A stretch of 64,000 bases of DNA from Clostridia bacterium. Its GTDB lineage: Bacteria > Bacillota > Clostridia > Oscillospirales > Acutalibacteraceae. The notes under the pieces are model-generated. The model had not been told where the DNA came from. It did no database searches and worked only from the letters and a program-made list of their open reading frames with translations. Positions 8,536 to 16,495 of this stretch are shown piece after piece. A program made the position numbers and the translations under genes. Position 1 is the first letter of the stretch. Every line of letters starts with the position of its first letter. Where the stretch lies: contig JAFYKZ010000016.1 in assembly GCA_017537365.1 (NCBI GenBank), positions 1-64,000 of the forward strand, given 5' to 3'.

Positions 8536-9222
8536 TTACATTTGTGGTGCAATACCTGTATTTTCATCTAAATTTTCGGTATTTGAAGAGGATTCTATTC
8601 TATTTAAAGCATCTTCAAACCGCTTATTCCTTTCAAATAAAAACATCTTTTCATTACCTTTAAAGGCAATATCTACTGCAGAAGCAACATCACTAAGGCT
8701 GTGAACATTCCACTCTGTATTTCTACCCTCAGATACACTAACCTTACCTGCATCGAAATCAAATTCTATCACAGCATTTATTCGCTCATCATGTTCTTTT
8801 GCATCACAAAGTACCATGAATGTAAGCGCATCAATTGGTTGGTGTTCACCGAAACATTCATGGGCAATACTGTCTACCGTATGGTTGAGAACTCCATCCG
8901 AAACCATACCTCTGTAAACTGCGGCGGCACTCATAAAAGTATTGCGAAGTTCATCTACAAAATGATAGTCATCGCTACCGTCATGCAAATGGTAAACTGC
9001 AAATCTGCGGCCTGCTTCAGCCGCCGCCTGCTCTGCCGCTTCTGCATCAGCAATTCGCTTATCGATATTTGCCCTTGTTTCTTTAGAGATAAGATTTAAA
9101 TACAAATCTTCAAAGGTTCTATGCAACTGTTCTTCTACTGTACTATCAAGGTCATTAAGAACTTTTGAGACCGCTTCGTATTTAAGTTCATTAAAAAACA
9201 ACTTTTGTTCAACATAATTCAC
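8536..9222 (-). CDS. Hypothetical element protein with Met tail
   Basis: I choose the GTG at 9222, which has GGAGGT 8 nt upstream, giving ~228 residues (NYVEQKLFFNELKYEAVSK...); the longer frame reaching 9267 has no ribosome binding site. The N-terminal half is helical and acidic; residues around RANIDKRIADAEAAEQAAAEAGRR look like a coiled coil. The middle holds VYHLHDGSDDYHFVDELR. No catalytic motif or known family is recognised. It ends in NTGIAPQM, a Met tail after a D/E/N-rich stretch. It is first in the transcript order before the oriT region, downstream of a DUF6103 gene. Confidence 0.7.
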   Translation of the reverse strand: MNYVEQKLFFNELKYEAVSKVLNDLDSTVEEQLHRTFEDLYLNLISKETRANIDKRIADAEAAEQAAAEAGRRFAVYHLHDGSDDYHFVDELRNTFMSAAAVYRGMVSDGVLNHTVDSIAHECFGEHQPIDALTFMVLCDAKEHDERINAVIEFDFDAGKVSVSEGRNTEWNVHSLSDVASAVDIAFKGNEKMFLFERNKRFEDALNRIESSSNTENLDENTGIAPQM

Positions 9223-9244
9223 GATATTTTTACCTCCATATTTT

Positions 9245-9263
9245 GCCGCCCCAGAACGGAGAG
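9245..9263 (+). repeat. Dispersed GCCGCCCAGAACGGA-type repeat, copy A
   Basis: GCCGCCCCAGAACGGAGAG differs by one insertion and one substitution from copies B and C. It lies between the stop of the DUF6103 gene and the RBS of the next gene. Confidence 0.6.
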
Positions 9264-9269
9264 ACAAGA

Positions 9270-9455
9270 TTATTTTTTTAGATTATTTTTCATCGCAATA
9301 TAATCTCTTACATTGCTCGGCACAGTTTTGTTATATAACCCTTCGGCAGTCTTTTCGAGTTCATCCTCGAGCCGTATATTTTTCTGTGCCATATACATTT
9401 TTAATGCGGCAAGTTTTTCTGCATCGTATGTAAATGTTACTGTTTCTTTTTTCAT
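9270..9455 (-). CDS. DUF6103-like small protein
   Basis: A 61-residue protein: ETVTFTYDAEKLAALKMYMAQKN, then an acidic helix LEDELEKTAEGLYNKTVPSNVRDYIAMK. This pattern matches the DUF6103 proteins common in Clostridia conjugative elements. The short beta strand followed by helices is compatible with a ribbon-helix-helix-like DNA-binding fold, so it may be a small regulator or relaxosome part. It starts at an ATG with a clear RBS (GGAGGCAGTT). No Met tail. Confidence 0.7.
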   Translation of the reverse strand: MKKETVTFTYDAEKLAALKMYMAQKNIRLEDELEKTAEGLYNKTVPSNVRDYIAMKNNLKK

Positions 9456-9527
9456 AACTGCCTCCTGCTAATCATTCTTGACTAATCCGTAATTCTTTTC
9501 CGTTTTCTAAATAAAGATTACCTCGGT

Positions 9528-9836
9528 TCATAAATTAAGCGAGGGATTGATTCCCTCGCCAATATCCTCATTTATTTCTTTATCTGATACCCTTACCGTA
9601 AATTCTTTTAGAGAGTTTTTATCAACAACGCAGCTCGGATTATCTGTAAAGCCATTTTCCAATTCAAAAAATTGAAGTTCGACCTTAATCTCCTTTCCCT
9701 TGTATTGATTGATAAAACGATTAAATTCAGGTATCACCCTCAGCTCATTAAAACCGCATTCACCATTAGCTACAAATACTTTTTGAAAATCTCCGCACGA
9801 CATTTTTACACTAGTAAATTTTTGTTTCACTAACAC
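9528..9836 (-). CDS. Hypothetical protein with acidic linker and Leu tail
   Basis: A ~102-residue protein not matched to a family. Start is a GTG 4 nt after GGAGGC (9836) or a second GTG at 9830; the latter has better spacing. The body is beta-rich (EIKVELQFFELENGF, KEFTVRVSD), followed by EINEDIGEGINPSLNL, the shared acidic-plus-hydrophobic tail with Leu in place of Met. The codons for GEGINPS form an 8-bp hairpin (9539-9559) in the RNA. A copy of the dispersed GCCGCCCAGAACGG repeat lies just upstream of its RBS. Confidence 0.65.
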   Translation of the reverse strand: MLVKQKFTSVKMSCGDFQKVFVANGECGFNELRVIPEFNRFINQYKGKEIKVELQFFELENGFTDNPSCVVDKNSLKEFTVRVSDKEINEDIGEGINPSLNL

Positions 9837-9869
9837 ATCGCCTCCTAATTGAATTTTATAAGATTATTA

Positions 9870-9887
9870 GCCGCCCAGAACGGAAAG
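9870..9887 (+). repeat. Dispersed GCCGCCCAGAACGGAAAG repeat, copy B
   Basis: Eighteen bases identical to copy C inside the adhesin gene. It sits between the methylase stop and the next gene's RBS. Read on the minus strand, an ATG-started 16-codon frame (MFSFPFWAANNLIKFN) covers it; whether this is translated is unknown. Confidence 0.7.
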
Positions 9888-9896
9888 GAAAACATT

Positions 9897-10535
9897 TTAT
9901 CCAATCTCTTTTTCGGTATATTTTTCCCCTTTGCTTTTCTTGAATACCCAAAAATAACAGTGCGTTTTTCGTAAATGTCTCTGTTTTAAATTACCGTTAT
10001 ATACCTTAGTAATCGGTAAGTTTAATATAGCAATATCCTTTGCGTAAAACCCAATGCGAACAGCCCACAGCCATACCAAACAATGTGTCATTGTTGTTTT
10101 TCCATCGGTATAATCCTGACATTTAAAAATAAGTATTCCGTTTCTTTTTAGTACACGGTAAGCTTCGCGTAGTATGCCTATATAACATGTTTTTAAATCA
10201 TTAAAATTATCGAACATTGTATATCTTTTATTCAATACATTGTTTTTTGTCTGACCGTGAGTACCAAACATAAACGGCGGATCAAGTATCATACAACTAA
10301 TTGAGCCATCCTCCAACGGAAGATGGCTCGCATCGCCTTGCACTGAATTGAAATTATTTTTTTCAGCATTAAGGTCAAAACGCAATTTTGGCAGCTTAAC
10401 TGTATTTTTATAAAACATTCCTTTATTAAACATTGGGTCAAGCTCTATAGGGTTACCGTCATTATGAATATTTAATATAGCCTGTATGCATTCCTGTTCG
10501 TTATCGAAAAAACTAAATATATGTTTCATAACCAT
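9897..10535 (-). CDS. DNA N4/N6-methyltransferase, orphan
   Basis: A 212-residue methyltransferase of the DNA adenine-N6/cytosine-N4 class. The catalytic motif is DPPF (residues 85-88), preceded by GDASHLPLEDGSISCMILDPP, where GDA is the SAM-proximal motif. After it come YRVLKRNGILIFKCQDY and a C-terminal HCYFWVFKK strand. A standard FxGxG motif I is not obvious, which suggests circular permutation or a compact fold. No restriction enzyme is nearby, so it likely protects the incoming DNA. The start has no good RBS: ATG at 10535 or 10529, just after the upstream stop. No Met tail. Confidence 0.85.
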   Translation of the reverse strand: MVMKHIFSFFDNEQECIQAILNIHNDGNPIELDPMFNKGMFYKNTVKLPKLRFDLNAEKNNFNSVQGDASHLPLEDGSISCMILDPPFMFGTHGQTKNNVLNKRYTMFDNFNDLKTCYIGILREAYRVLKRNGILIFKCQDYTDGKTTMTHCLVWLWAVRIGFYAKDIAILNLPITKVYNGNLKQRHLRKTHCYFWVFKKSKGEKYTEKEIG

Positions 10536-10541
10536 TAGAAT

Positions 10542-12200
10542 CTACAGAACCAAGTTCTGACCGCTTATTTGGGCTGCCCATTCCTTTTCATTTTCACTGC
10601 AATTATCTATTGCTTGCGGCCAATCATCCATACCATCGATATAAACCCTTTCAATGCAACATCCTTTCATCGCCTCAGGCTTATTTACATCTACAAATTT
10701 CGAATAACTGAAATTGCAGTCCTCAAACTCCGAGCCGGTCAAATCACAATATAAAATTTCTGCATTCCTGAATGATGTATTGTTTGCGGTAACGTTTTCT
10801 ATATCACAATCATTCAATACAGCTCCGTCAAATGCAGAATAACTAATGTCGGAATCATTAAATGTACAGTTATTTAGCTTTGCACCGCTGAAAACAGCAT
10901 TAACAAGATTTTTACCGGTAAAATCATACTCATTTATTATGTCATTTGAAAAATCGGCCTGCTCGCCGCCATCTACTTCGTGAAGCCACAAAGTATGTTT
11001 TGCATATTTAATTTCAATTTCTTCCTTTGTCAGAGGTTTCTTTTCCTGTTCTGATTTAAGGCTTTGTTTTACTTCCCAATCACTTTTGGATTTATAGATA
11101 TAAAACTGTGCTATGGAGCCGTTTTCACCGTACAGCGGTTCAACATTTCTGTACCCATAATGCATCCCTTTCACTTCCGGATTATACTTACCGAGTACAT
11201 TATGCAGAGGAACATTTTCCATAACAAAATATGTTCCGTTTACCGTACATGTTTTACCGTCTCTGTCTATTTCCATAACAACGCCGGATTTATATCCGAA
11301 CTCATCTTCCCCTGCAATAGGCTCTGAGTTTATGAAGAGTACTTCTTCCCCGGTAAGCAGAGTCTTAGCAAGAAGGCAGTCGCGCATACGGGCAACCATT
11401 TCGTAACGGTATCGGCTCAAATCTTTATCCTCTAAAAATTCGGATTCAGACATTTCAATGGTTTCAAGCGCTTTTTTATAAAGAGGCAATATTTGTTCTT
11501 CGGTCACACCGTACTTGTAGTTATACAAAGATAAATCACCGAAGTATTCTGTGATTCTTTCGTTGTACGGTAGGTCTTTTATATCTTCATATGTAGCAAC
11601 AAGATTAACATTATATTTATCTTCCAATATTCCTTTTCCATTTTCTGATATTAATCCTTCGGGATAAATGTTGTTGCAGTACTGATGCAAATAAATCACA
11701 GTTACTTGTTCATCATTCATCGAAACTGATCTAACCTCTGGTCTGGACTTAAGTTCCTCCAACAGTCTATTACCGCTTCCGTTATCTAACTCTATTTCAG
11801 CATTAAAATGTTGAAATAATTCTTCATATGAATTTGACCATACTCCGTTCTCGGTATGTTCTGTACCTTCTGCTATTATGTAATCTGCAAGCTTTTTTAT
11901 ATGCAAGTTTACAGCAGTACGGGCATTTGGGATATATGCAGAATAAAGAGCGTATTCCGTGCCGTCAGAACAGACAAGAATGCCATCCTCTTTACTGCTT
12001 TCAAGAAAAAGGACGCAGTTATAAAATTCATTATCCTTAAACATGAGTTCGCGTTTTTCTCCAATAAGAGGTCTGTATGTCATAAGTCCTGATTTAAGTT
12101 CTTCAAACTCAGTATTATCAAGTTCTATAATGTCCCTGACTATACAGTTTTCAGTATAAATCTGCGGTTCGTTTTTTCTCAGTTCTGTTACTATTTTCAT
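10542..12200 (-). CDS. Large element protein with C-terminal pentapeptide repeats
   Basis: A 552-residue protein. Residues 1-~200 form an alpha/beta region starting KIVTELRKNEPQIYTENCIVRDIIELDNTEFEEL, which occurs in hypothetical proteins of related elements but without known function. Residues ~230-400 form a second module with conserved aromatic runs. Residues 425-502 are pentapeptide repeats (NCTFNDSDISYSAFDGAVL, CDLTGSEFEDCNFSYSKF), a right-handed beta helix that in Qnr/MfpA mimics DNA. The tail is ISGQNLVL, Leu-ended. It may interfere with DNA-binding host proteins; this is inference. RBS GGGAGGTGAG is strong. Confidence 0.75.
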   Translation of the reverse strand: MKIVTELRKNEPQIYTENCIVRDIIELDNTEFEELKSGLMTYRPLIGEKRELMFKDNEFYNCVLFLESSKEDGILVCSDGTEYALYSAYIPNARTAVNLHIKKLADYIIAEGTEHTENGVWSNSYEELFQHFNAEIELDNGSGNRLLEELKSRPEVRSVSMNDEQVTVIYLHQYCNNIYPEGLISENGKGILEDKYNVNLVATYEDIKDLPYNERITEYFGDLSLYNYKYGVTEEQILPLYKKALETIEMSESEFLEDKDLSRYRYEMVARMRDCLLAKTLLTGEEVLFINSEPIAGEDEFGYKSGVVMEIDRDGKTCTVNGTYFVMENVPLHNVLGKYNPEVKGMHYGYRNVEPLYGENGSIAQFYIYKSKSDWEVKQSLKSEQEKKPLTKEEIEIKYAKHTLWLHEVDGGEQADFSNDIINEYDFTGKNLVNAVFSGAKLNNCTFNDSDISYSAFDGAVLNDCDIENVTANNTSFRNAEILYCDLTGSEFEDCNFSYSKFVDVNKPEAMKGCCIERVYIDGMDDWPQAIDNCSENEKEWAAQISGQNLVL

Positions 12201-12214
12201 TTTCTCACCTCCCG

Positions 12215-12910
12215 TTATACCATACTCATACCGCCGTCTTCGGATTGCGATAAATCTTCCACAGTTTCAGCTTCTAAATTTTTGTTTGGAATATTTTCAA
12301 TTTCACCTGTGACAGGATTGAATTTTATAAGGCTTTTTATCATTGTCGAATTCTCTATTGCTTTTACAAAAGCTTTTTGAAGAGGTTCGTTCAGTATTCT
12401 CTTAACATGTCCGGAAAATCTCTGTGTAAATTCTTCCAATACATCTGCTATATCTTCATTTGGCTTTTCTATACTTGCCCGCATTATCCAATGCTCTAAT
12501 ATCCTCGCTGATATATTATTGCTAATCGTAACGCTGCATTCAGGTTCAGTTATATGTACGACGGTAAAGCTTCCTTTTTCATCATCAAGTTTTGGTATAT
12601 AGCCTGATTCAAAATATCCTTTGTTAGCAAACTCTACAACTTCTTCCTTGCTATATCCTGCATTAAAGCACAATGCACCGTTTATAATTTCATTACTTAA
12701 AGTAGGAAACCGGAGGCTCTCTTGATAGACCTCCGGTTTAAAATTATTTTTTACATATTTAAGCGAGTCCATTACTAACGGCAATTCTTGTTTTATAAGA
12801 GATTCATTATCATCCGACAGAAAATCAACTAAACCTATCCAGTCAACTATTGCTGTATCATCAGGTTGTTTCAATTCTTCGCGCATAAAATTTATAAATT
12901 CTGAAATCAT
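12215..12910 (-). CDS. Hypothetical protein with GMSMV tail
   Basis: A 231-residue acidic protein of unknown family. It is mostly helical: ISEFINFMREELKQPDDTAIVDWIGLVDFLSD, then LPLVMDSLKYVKNNF, and EDIADVLEEFTQRFSGHVKRIL. GYSKEEVVEFANKGYFESGYIP resembles a short helix-hairpin. It ends in DLSQSEDGGMSMV, an acidic linker and Met-rich tip. RBS AAAGGGAAAG precedes the ATG. It is the first of five consecutive hypothetical genes (12215-14937) between the T4SS genes and the pentapeptide gene. Confidence 0.7.
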   Translation of the reverse strand: MISEFINFMREELKQPDDTAIVDWIGLVDFLSDDNESLIKQELPLVMDSLKYVKNNFKPEVYQESLRFPTLSNEIINGALCFNAGYSKEEVVEFANKGYFESGYIPKLDDEKGSFTVVHITEPECSVTISNNISARILEHWIMRASIEKPNEDIADVLEEFTQRFSGHVKRILNEPLQKAFVKAIENSTMIKSLIKFNPVTGEIENIPNKNLEAETVEDLSQSEDGGMSMV

Positions 12911-12925
12911 TTTTTCTTTCCCTTT

Positions 12926-13222
12926 CTACATAGATTGTAATATTTCTTCTTGCCCATTGATTGAATCCACATCATCAATATTAATAGTTTCATCTACACT
13001 ATCACCATAACCGAGCCATTTACGAATTATAATATCATTGCCTTCTACAGCTATATTCAATGTTACAAGAGGTTCATCATCAATTTTCACCGCAATATCT
13101 AAACTGTTATCTTCATTATCTACCTCAGCAATTATTTGCCTATTATTTAATATTTTGGTTTCTATTTGATTTTGATTCACTTTTGAAATATTAAATAACC
13201 CCTCTTTAATTTTTTCAGACAT
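12926..13222 (-). CDS. Small hypothetical protein with QSM tail
   Basis: A 98-residue protein with a beta-rich middle (NRQIIAEVDNEDNSLDIAVKIDDEPLVTLNIAVEGNDIIIRKWLGYG) and an acidic C-terminus INIDDVDSINGQEEILQSM. No family recognised. The last codons and stop (CAATCTATGTAGAAA) are identical at DNA level to those of the next upstream gene, showing either duplication of gene ends or strong selection on this tail. AAAGGTGA precedes the ATG. Confidence 0.7.
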   Translation of the reverse strand: MSEKIKEGLFNISKVNQNQIETKILNNRQIIAEVDNEDNSLDIAVKIDDEPLVTLNIAVEGNDIIIRKWLGYGDSVDETINIDDVDSINGQEEILQSM

Positions 13223-13237
13223 TTTTTCACCTTTTTT

Positions 13238-13954
13238 CTACATAGATTGTATGAATCCTTCGGAACAATCTTCCTCAATTACATTTGGGCAATATAGCGT
13301 ATAGAAATTTATGTCTATATCCGTGTCCATATTTAAGTCCGATACCACAAGGGAGTTCTCTCCGCTTGTAAGTTGCTCTGTGAGTTTACCAAGCAGTTCG
13401 GTATCATGGGGAAGATTCACACCAAAGCGTTCATTTATTTCGCTAAATTCAAAGTGATAATTTCCGCTTTGTGTCAGCTCTGTACCTGTTTCTATAAAAT
13501 AGTCGGCAATAGTTTGTGCAAAACCATTTTTATCGAAGTGTTCTGAAAGGGAACAGAATCCAAGACGGTGCATTTCAATATCGGTCATACCAATAACCTC
13601 TGACAGTGTATTATATAAATCGCTGCCCGATTCCATTTCACCAATCCAACACAAAGCACGCCCGAGCAGTTCCTCTGTTCGTTTCACATTTAACGATACC
13701 TTTGTATCAACATAACTTTCATACATTCCGTCTATCTGTTTTACAATTCCTCGGTTTAAAGAACTATCTGACATATCCTCAATCTCATGACCTACTGCAA
13801 GACAAAAATCATCTATTTGGTTTGCATACATATCGTCATCAGCACTATAAACCTGACAGTAATATCCATTGCATAACTGCTCGTTACCGCTATCATCCTG
13901 TCGCAGTATCGAATTATCAGTACAACTTGTAATTATAAAACCACGGTATTTCAA
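13238..13954 (-). CDS. Hypothetical protein with QSM tail
   Basis: A 238-residue protein. The start is TTG, 6 nt after GAGGTGA, giving KYRGFIITSCTDNSILRQ. The first ~90 residues, with YCQVYSADDDMYANQIDDFCLAVGHEI, look like a small beta-sheet domain found repeatedly in large polyvalent proteins. Residues ~95-200 include FDKNGFAQTIADYFIETGTELTQSGNYHFEFSEI. It ends CSEGFIQSM. No enzymatic motif is seen. The RBS overlaps the stop of the preceding gene, so translation is coupled. Confidence 0.7.
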   Translation of the reverse strand: MKYRGFIITSCTDNSILRQDDSGNEQLCNGYYCQVYSADDDMYANQIDDFCLAVGHEIEDMSDSSLNRGIVKQIDGMYESYVDTKVSLNVKRTEELLGRALCWIGEMESGSDLYNTLSEVIGMTDIEMHRLGFCSLSEHFDKNGFAQTIADYFIETGTELTQSGNYHFEFSEINERFGVNLPHDTELLGKLTEQLTSGENSLVVSDLNMDTDIDINFYTLYCPNVIEEDCSEGFIQSM

Positions 13955-13965
13955 TTTTTATCACC

Positions 13966-14490
13966 TCACATTGACTGTTGCATATCGGGGATATCTGTTT
14001 CCAAATCGTAATACAGTTCGCCGTCACGGGTGTTATATAACGAATTTACAGTATCTGTGATTTCCTCGTCACTTGATTCAGTTTGAATTGCATTATTTTC
14101 AATCATCGTTCCGCTTATAACCTCTAACGGGTCAACGAACTGTAGGAAGTATTCAGCCTGAGCTTCGGTTATCTGTTTAGGAAGCCTTTCGGCAAGTCTT
14201 ACGACTCTGTAAATTTCCTCAGCTTTATCAAATAGTTCTTGCGGAGAGAGTGTTTGCCAATACGCCTTGTACTCATCAAAGCGAGTAGCAATTTTCTCGT
14301 TAAATCTCTGAATTACAGGAAGACTGTTATACAGATGGTCTAGACTTTCAATACTGCAGTCATTCGCTTCTTCTTTAGTGAATCCGAGCCTATCATGGAG
14401 GGTTCGGAACAAATCTTCTTCATCCTTAATATGCTCATATATCCATTCTAGCATTTTGTCGAACAGTTCATTTTTTCTCTCTGGTGTCAT
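13966..14490 (-). CDS. Hypothetical helical protein with QSM tail
   Basis: A 174-residue protein, highly helical and acidic, with MLEWIYEHIKDEEDLFRTLHDRLGFTKEEANDCSIESL, which resembles the DUF3848-type helical domains of mobile elements (tentative). EYFLQFVDPLEVISGTMIENNAIQ follows. The tail is YDLETDIPDMQQSM. ATG with AAGGAGATG upstream. A GNRA-loop hairpin lies 30 nt before its start. Confidence 0.7.
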   Translation of the reverse strand: MTPERKNELFDKMLEWIYEHIKDEEDLFRTLHDRLGFTKEEANDCSIESLDHLYNSLPVIQRFNEKIATRFDEYKAYWQTLSPQELFDKAEEIYRVVRLAERLPKQITEAQAEYFLQFVDPLEVISGTMIENNAIQTESSDEEITDTVNSLYNTRDGELYYDLETDIPDMQQSM

Positions 14491-14510
14491 ATTCTCATCT
14501 CCTTATCCGC

Positions 14511-14542
14511 AATAAATTAAGGACGGCCGTTTCCGACCGCCC
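14511..14542 (-). terminator. Hairpin with GAAA tetraloop before the 174-residue gene
   Basis: On the minus strand, positions 14542-14521 fold into a 9-bp stem with two G-U type pairs and a GAAA loop, followed by TTAATTTATT. It sits 17 nt after one stop codon and 30 nt before the next start. The T-run is interrupted, so it may act as an attenuator or RNA-stabilising element rather than a strong terminator. Confidence 0.6.
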
Positions 14543-14559
14543 TGCTGTGCGATTAAAAC

Positions 14560-14937
14560 TTATTCGTTTATAAGCACGGGATTCCAAATAAAAATCATAT
14601 CTGCAACCGTCCGTACATGTGCCATCGCTTCGGCAACACTTTCGGTGGCATCGCACATCTCATAAATAATTTCTCTGGCTTCTTCTGCATCTTCATTTGT
14701 TATCTGAGGAACAGAGGTTTCTTCTGAGATTTCTTCAATTTTCTTGCGGTAGTTTTCCATTACCGACTCATCCAAGCCGAAGTGATTTTTTACCGCCTCT
14801 GCCATCTTTTCAAGGTTAGGTGTCAGCCCTTCCTCAACCTCTCCTATTACAAGGATATTTAGCATTGCGCTTTTGCAGATAATCCCTACTGTTTTTTCTG
14901 CCTTTTCTAATTTTTCCGTTGTGAATTTTTTTGACAT
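14560..14937 (-). CDS. Hypothetical helical protein
   Basis: A 125-residue protein beginning SKKFTTEKLEKAEKTVGIICKS, chosen because GAAGG lies upstream; the longer frame to 14991 reads through the promoter-like leader repeat. It is entirely helical: LEKMAEAVKNHFGLDESVMENYRKKIEEISEE, then TNEDAEEAREIIYEMCDATESVAEAMAHVRTVADMIF. No known family. It ends WNPVLINE and so is one of the few accessory proteins here without the Met/Leu tail. Confidence 0.65.
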   Translation of the reverse strand: MSKKFTTEKLEKAEKTVGIICKSAMLNILVIGEVEEGLTPNLEKMAEAVKNHFGLDESVMENYRKKIEEISEETSVPQITNEDAEEAREIIYEMCDATESVAEAMAHVRTVADMIFIWNPVLINE

Positions 14938-14972
14938 TTTTATTACCTTCTTTCTGTTATTTGCCGTATGGC

Positions 14973-15010
14973 ACAACAAACAATGCCACACAAATTTTCA
15001 TAAGTCCATA
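14973..15010 (-). promoter_or_regulatory. Leader repeat, copy 1 (possible promoter)
   Basis: The minus strand reads TATGGACTTATGAAAATTTG then TGTGGCATTGTTTGTTGT. Two relatives lie at 15934-15970 and 27961-27994, each upstream of a gene. TGGACT and CATTGT are spaced by 17 nt like -35 and -10 boxes. A short ATG frame (MKICVALFVVPYGK) also starts inside. Either a promoter family or a leader peptide. Confidence 0.5.
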
Positions 15011-15046
15011 CTAATTTTAAAGTTATCATTCAGGACATATTTTTGA

Positions 15047-15901
15047 TTAAAATAATGATATTTGTTCGTATTCTTTTATTTCCGTTTCGGGTATATATTC
15101 CTCTGTTTGAGGATGAGGAACTTCCTCTGCATTAACGGTTTGCCGGTCTTTTGTAGCCTCGTTTATTGTCTCAAAGAGATTTTCTACCCTCTCTTTAAAC
15201 GGCCAACCGTTTATCATATAAACAGGTGTGTACCACCGTGACCATTCTTCATTCGTAAGGCTGTTGCCGTGAATTATTACGGCGGGTATGCCATACAGAG
15301 ATAATTGCAGATATGCCATATGTACGCATTTAATATCTATATCGCAGCAATAGGCTACCATCTGATCGCAATAATTCATTTTATTGTTATGCATCGCTTT
15401 AGCAAATCCTAACACCATACCTCCCGAACCTACACAAGGCTCACACACAGATAAATAGCCTTTTTTACGTAATGCTTCACTTGCAACATTACCTGCCTCA
15501 CCGCCATCAGCTAAAGCAACCTGCCCCATAAATTCGCAGATATGAAAAGGTGTAAAAAACTGACCGTGATACTTATTGTGAAGCTCCAAGGCATGAAAGA
15601 CCTTGCCGAGCAAATCACAGGGACCGCCTGTTACAGCTTCTTTTTGAAGCGCATCTACGAGTTCGGCAAAGGTTTTGGTTAATACCTTTTGTTCTTCAGG
15701 TGTATATTTATTTATAGTTTCAAGATACTGTTCCTCACGCTCATTTGCCTGATTCCAATCGACAGAATTACTTATTGCTATTGAGCTTACCTTTAGCCAA
15801 TCCTCAAATACATTCCATATAGAATGCTTATTTCCCAAAGCCTTTAATCCGTCAATTATCCCCTTACAATTTTCCGGCACATACGAAGTTGATTTTGCCA
15901 C
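15047..15901 (-). CDS. N-6 DNA methylase-like protein lacking the catalytic motif
   Basis: About 284 residues from the GTG at 15901 (AGAGGTGG 6 nt upstream). It aligns with HsdM-type N6-adenine methylases: HGQFFTPFHICEFM, the start of the methylase domain, and CEPCVGSGGM (about residues 153-162), the SAM-binding motif I. The NPPY/DPPY motif expected after the next strand is missing: the corresponding stretch reads GNSLTNEEWSRWYTPVYMINGW. It may bind SAM or DNA without methylating. It ends EYEQISLF, very close to the sliding-clamp binding consensus QL[SD]LF. It sits between leader repeats and is next to the T4SS genes. Confidence 0.8.
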   Translation of the reverse strand: MAKSTSYVPENCKGIIDGLKALGNKHSIWNVFEDWLKVSSIAISNSVDWNQANEREEQYLETINKYTPEEQKVLTKTFAELVDALQKEAVTGGPCDLLGKVFHALELHNKYHGQFFTPFHICEFMGQVALADGGEAGNVASEALRKKGYLSVCEPCVGSGGMVLGFAKAMHNNKMNYCDQMVAYCCDIDIKCVHMAYLQLSLYGIPAVIIHGNSLTNEEWSRWYTPVYMINGWPFKERVENLFETINEATKDRQTVNAEEVPHPQTEEYIPETEIKEYEQISLF

Positions 15902-15933
15902 TGCAACCACCTCTTTTGCTTTTTATTATTCGT

Positions 15934-15970
15934 ACAACAGACAATGCCACATAAAGCTTCATAAGTCCAG
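15934..15970 (-). promoter_or_regulatory. Leader repeat, copy 2 (possible promoter)
   Basis: The minus strand reads CTGGACTTATGAAGCTTTAT then GTGGCATTGTCTGTTGT. It matches the 14973-15010 copy at most positions and lies just upstream of the methylase-like gene. TGGACT and CATTGT are again 17 nt apart. Confidence 0.5.
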
Positions 15971-15976
15971 ACAAAT

Positions 15977-16495
15977 TTATCCCGAACTTTCTTCAGATGA
16001 TGTATCGGTTTCTATTGAATCCATAAGTTGCTGAAATTCTGCATACGATATATTTGTTCCAAACTTTAAATTAACGGCATTTATCAGCTGCTCATCATTT
16101 GTAGTTCCCTCAAAACATCCTACAAGGTCATCAGTAAAACCGTCTTGTTCAGAATAATCGTAGAGCGCAAGTGTATATAACACCTGCGCTCTTTTTACTT
16201 TTGTTTCATCATAACCCGCTTCGGTCATTTTGGTTTCTATGAGATTCATGCCTTCCTCTACACCTTGAAGCATTGCAATTTCTTCAGAAGAAAAGTTTTC
16301 TTCTACATAGCTCTGTAAATAAGCAGTATCAATATGCACATCCCCGCTTAATAATTTAAAAAATGCGAATATAGGCGTTAATACGATTATAATTATTCCA
16401 AGCACTATCCCTAATACCGTTTTTAACAGCTTCTTATCCGTTACAACATATGTAGCCACCTTTTTCAATATCGGGACTAACGCAGGAGTAGCCAT
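15977..16495 (-). CDS. Conjugation membrane protein, N-terminal part of C40-peptidase type
   Basis: A 172-residue protein. Residues ~22-48 (LKTVLGIVLGIIIIVLTPIFAFFKLLSG) are a membrane helix; the rest is extracytoplasmic and helical (SSEEIAMLQGVEEGMNLIETKM) with an acidic end. In Tn1549- and Tn916-like elements the equivalent gene product continues into an NlpC/P60 or lysozyme domain that opens peptidoglycan; that domain is absent here. The missing function may be supplied by the NlpC/P60-like domain at the front of the SpaA adhesin encoded upstream. It overlaps the VirB4 stop (TAATG). Confidence 0.75.
   Translation of the reverse strand: MATPALVPILKKVATYVVTDKKLLKTVLGIVLGIIIIVLTPIFAFFKLLSGDVHIDTAYLQSYVEENFSSEEIAMLQGVEEGMNLIETKMTEAGYDETKVKRAQVLYTLALYDYSEQDGFTDDLVGCFEGTTNDEQLINAVNLKFGTNISYAEFQQLMDSIETDTSSEESSG

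Noticed and set aside
9539..9559. GCGAGGGA-TTGAT-TCCCTCGC hairpin as a terminator
   Set aside because: It is inside the last codons of a gene and no T-run follows.
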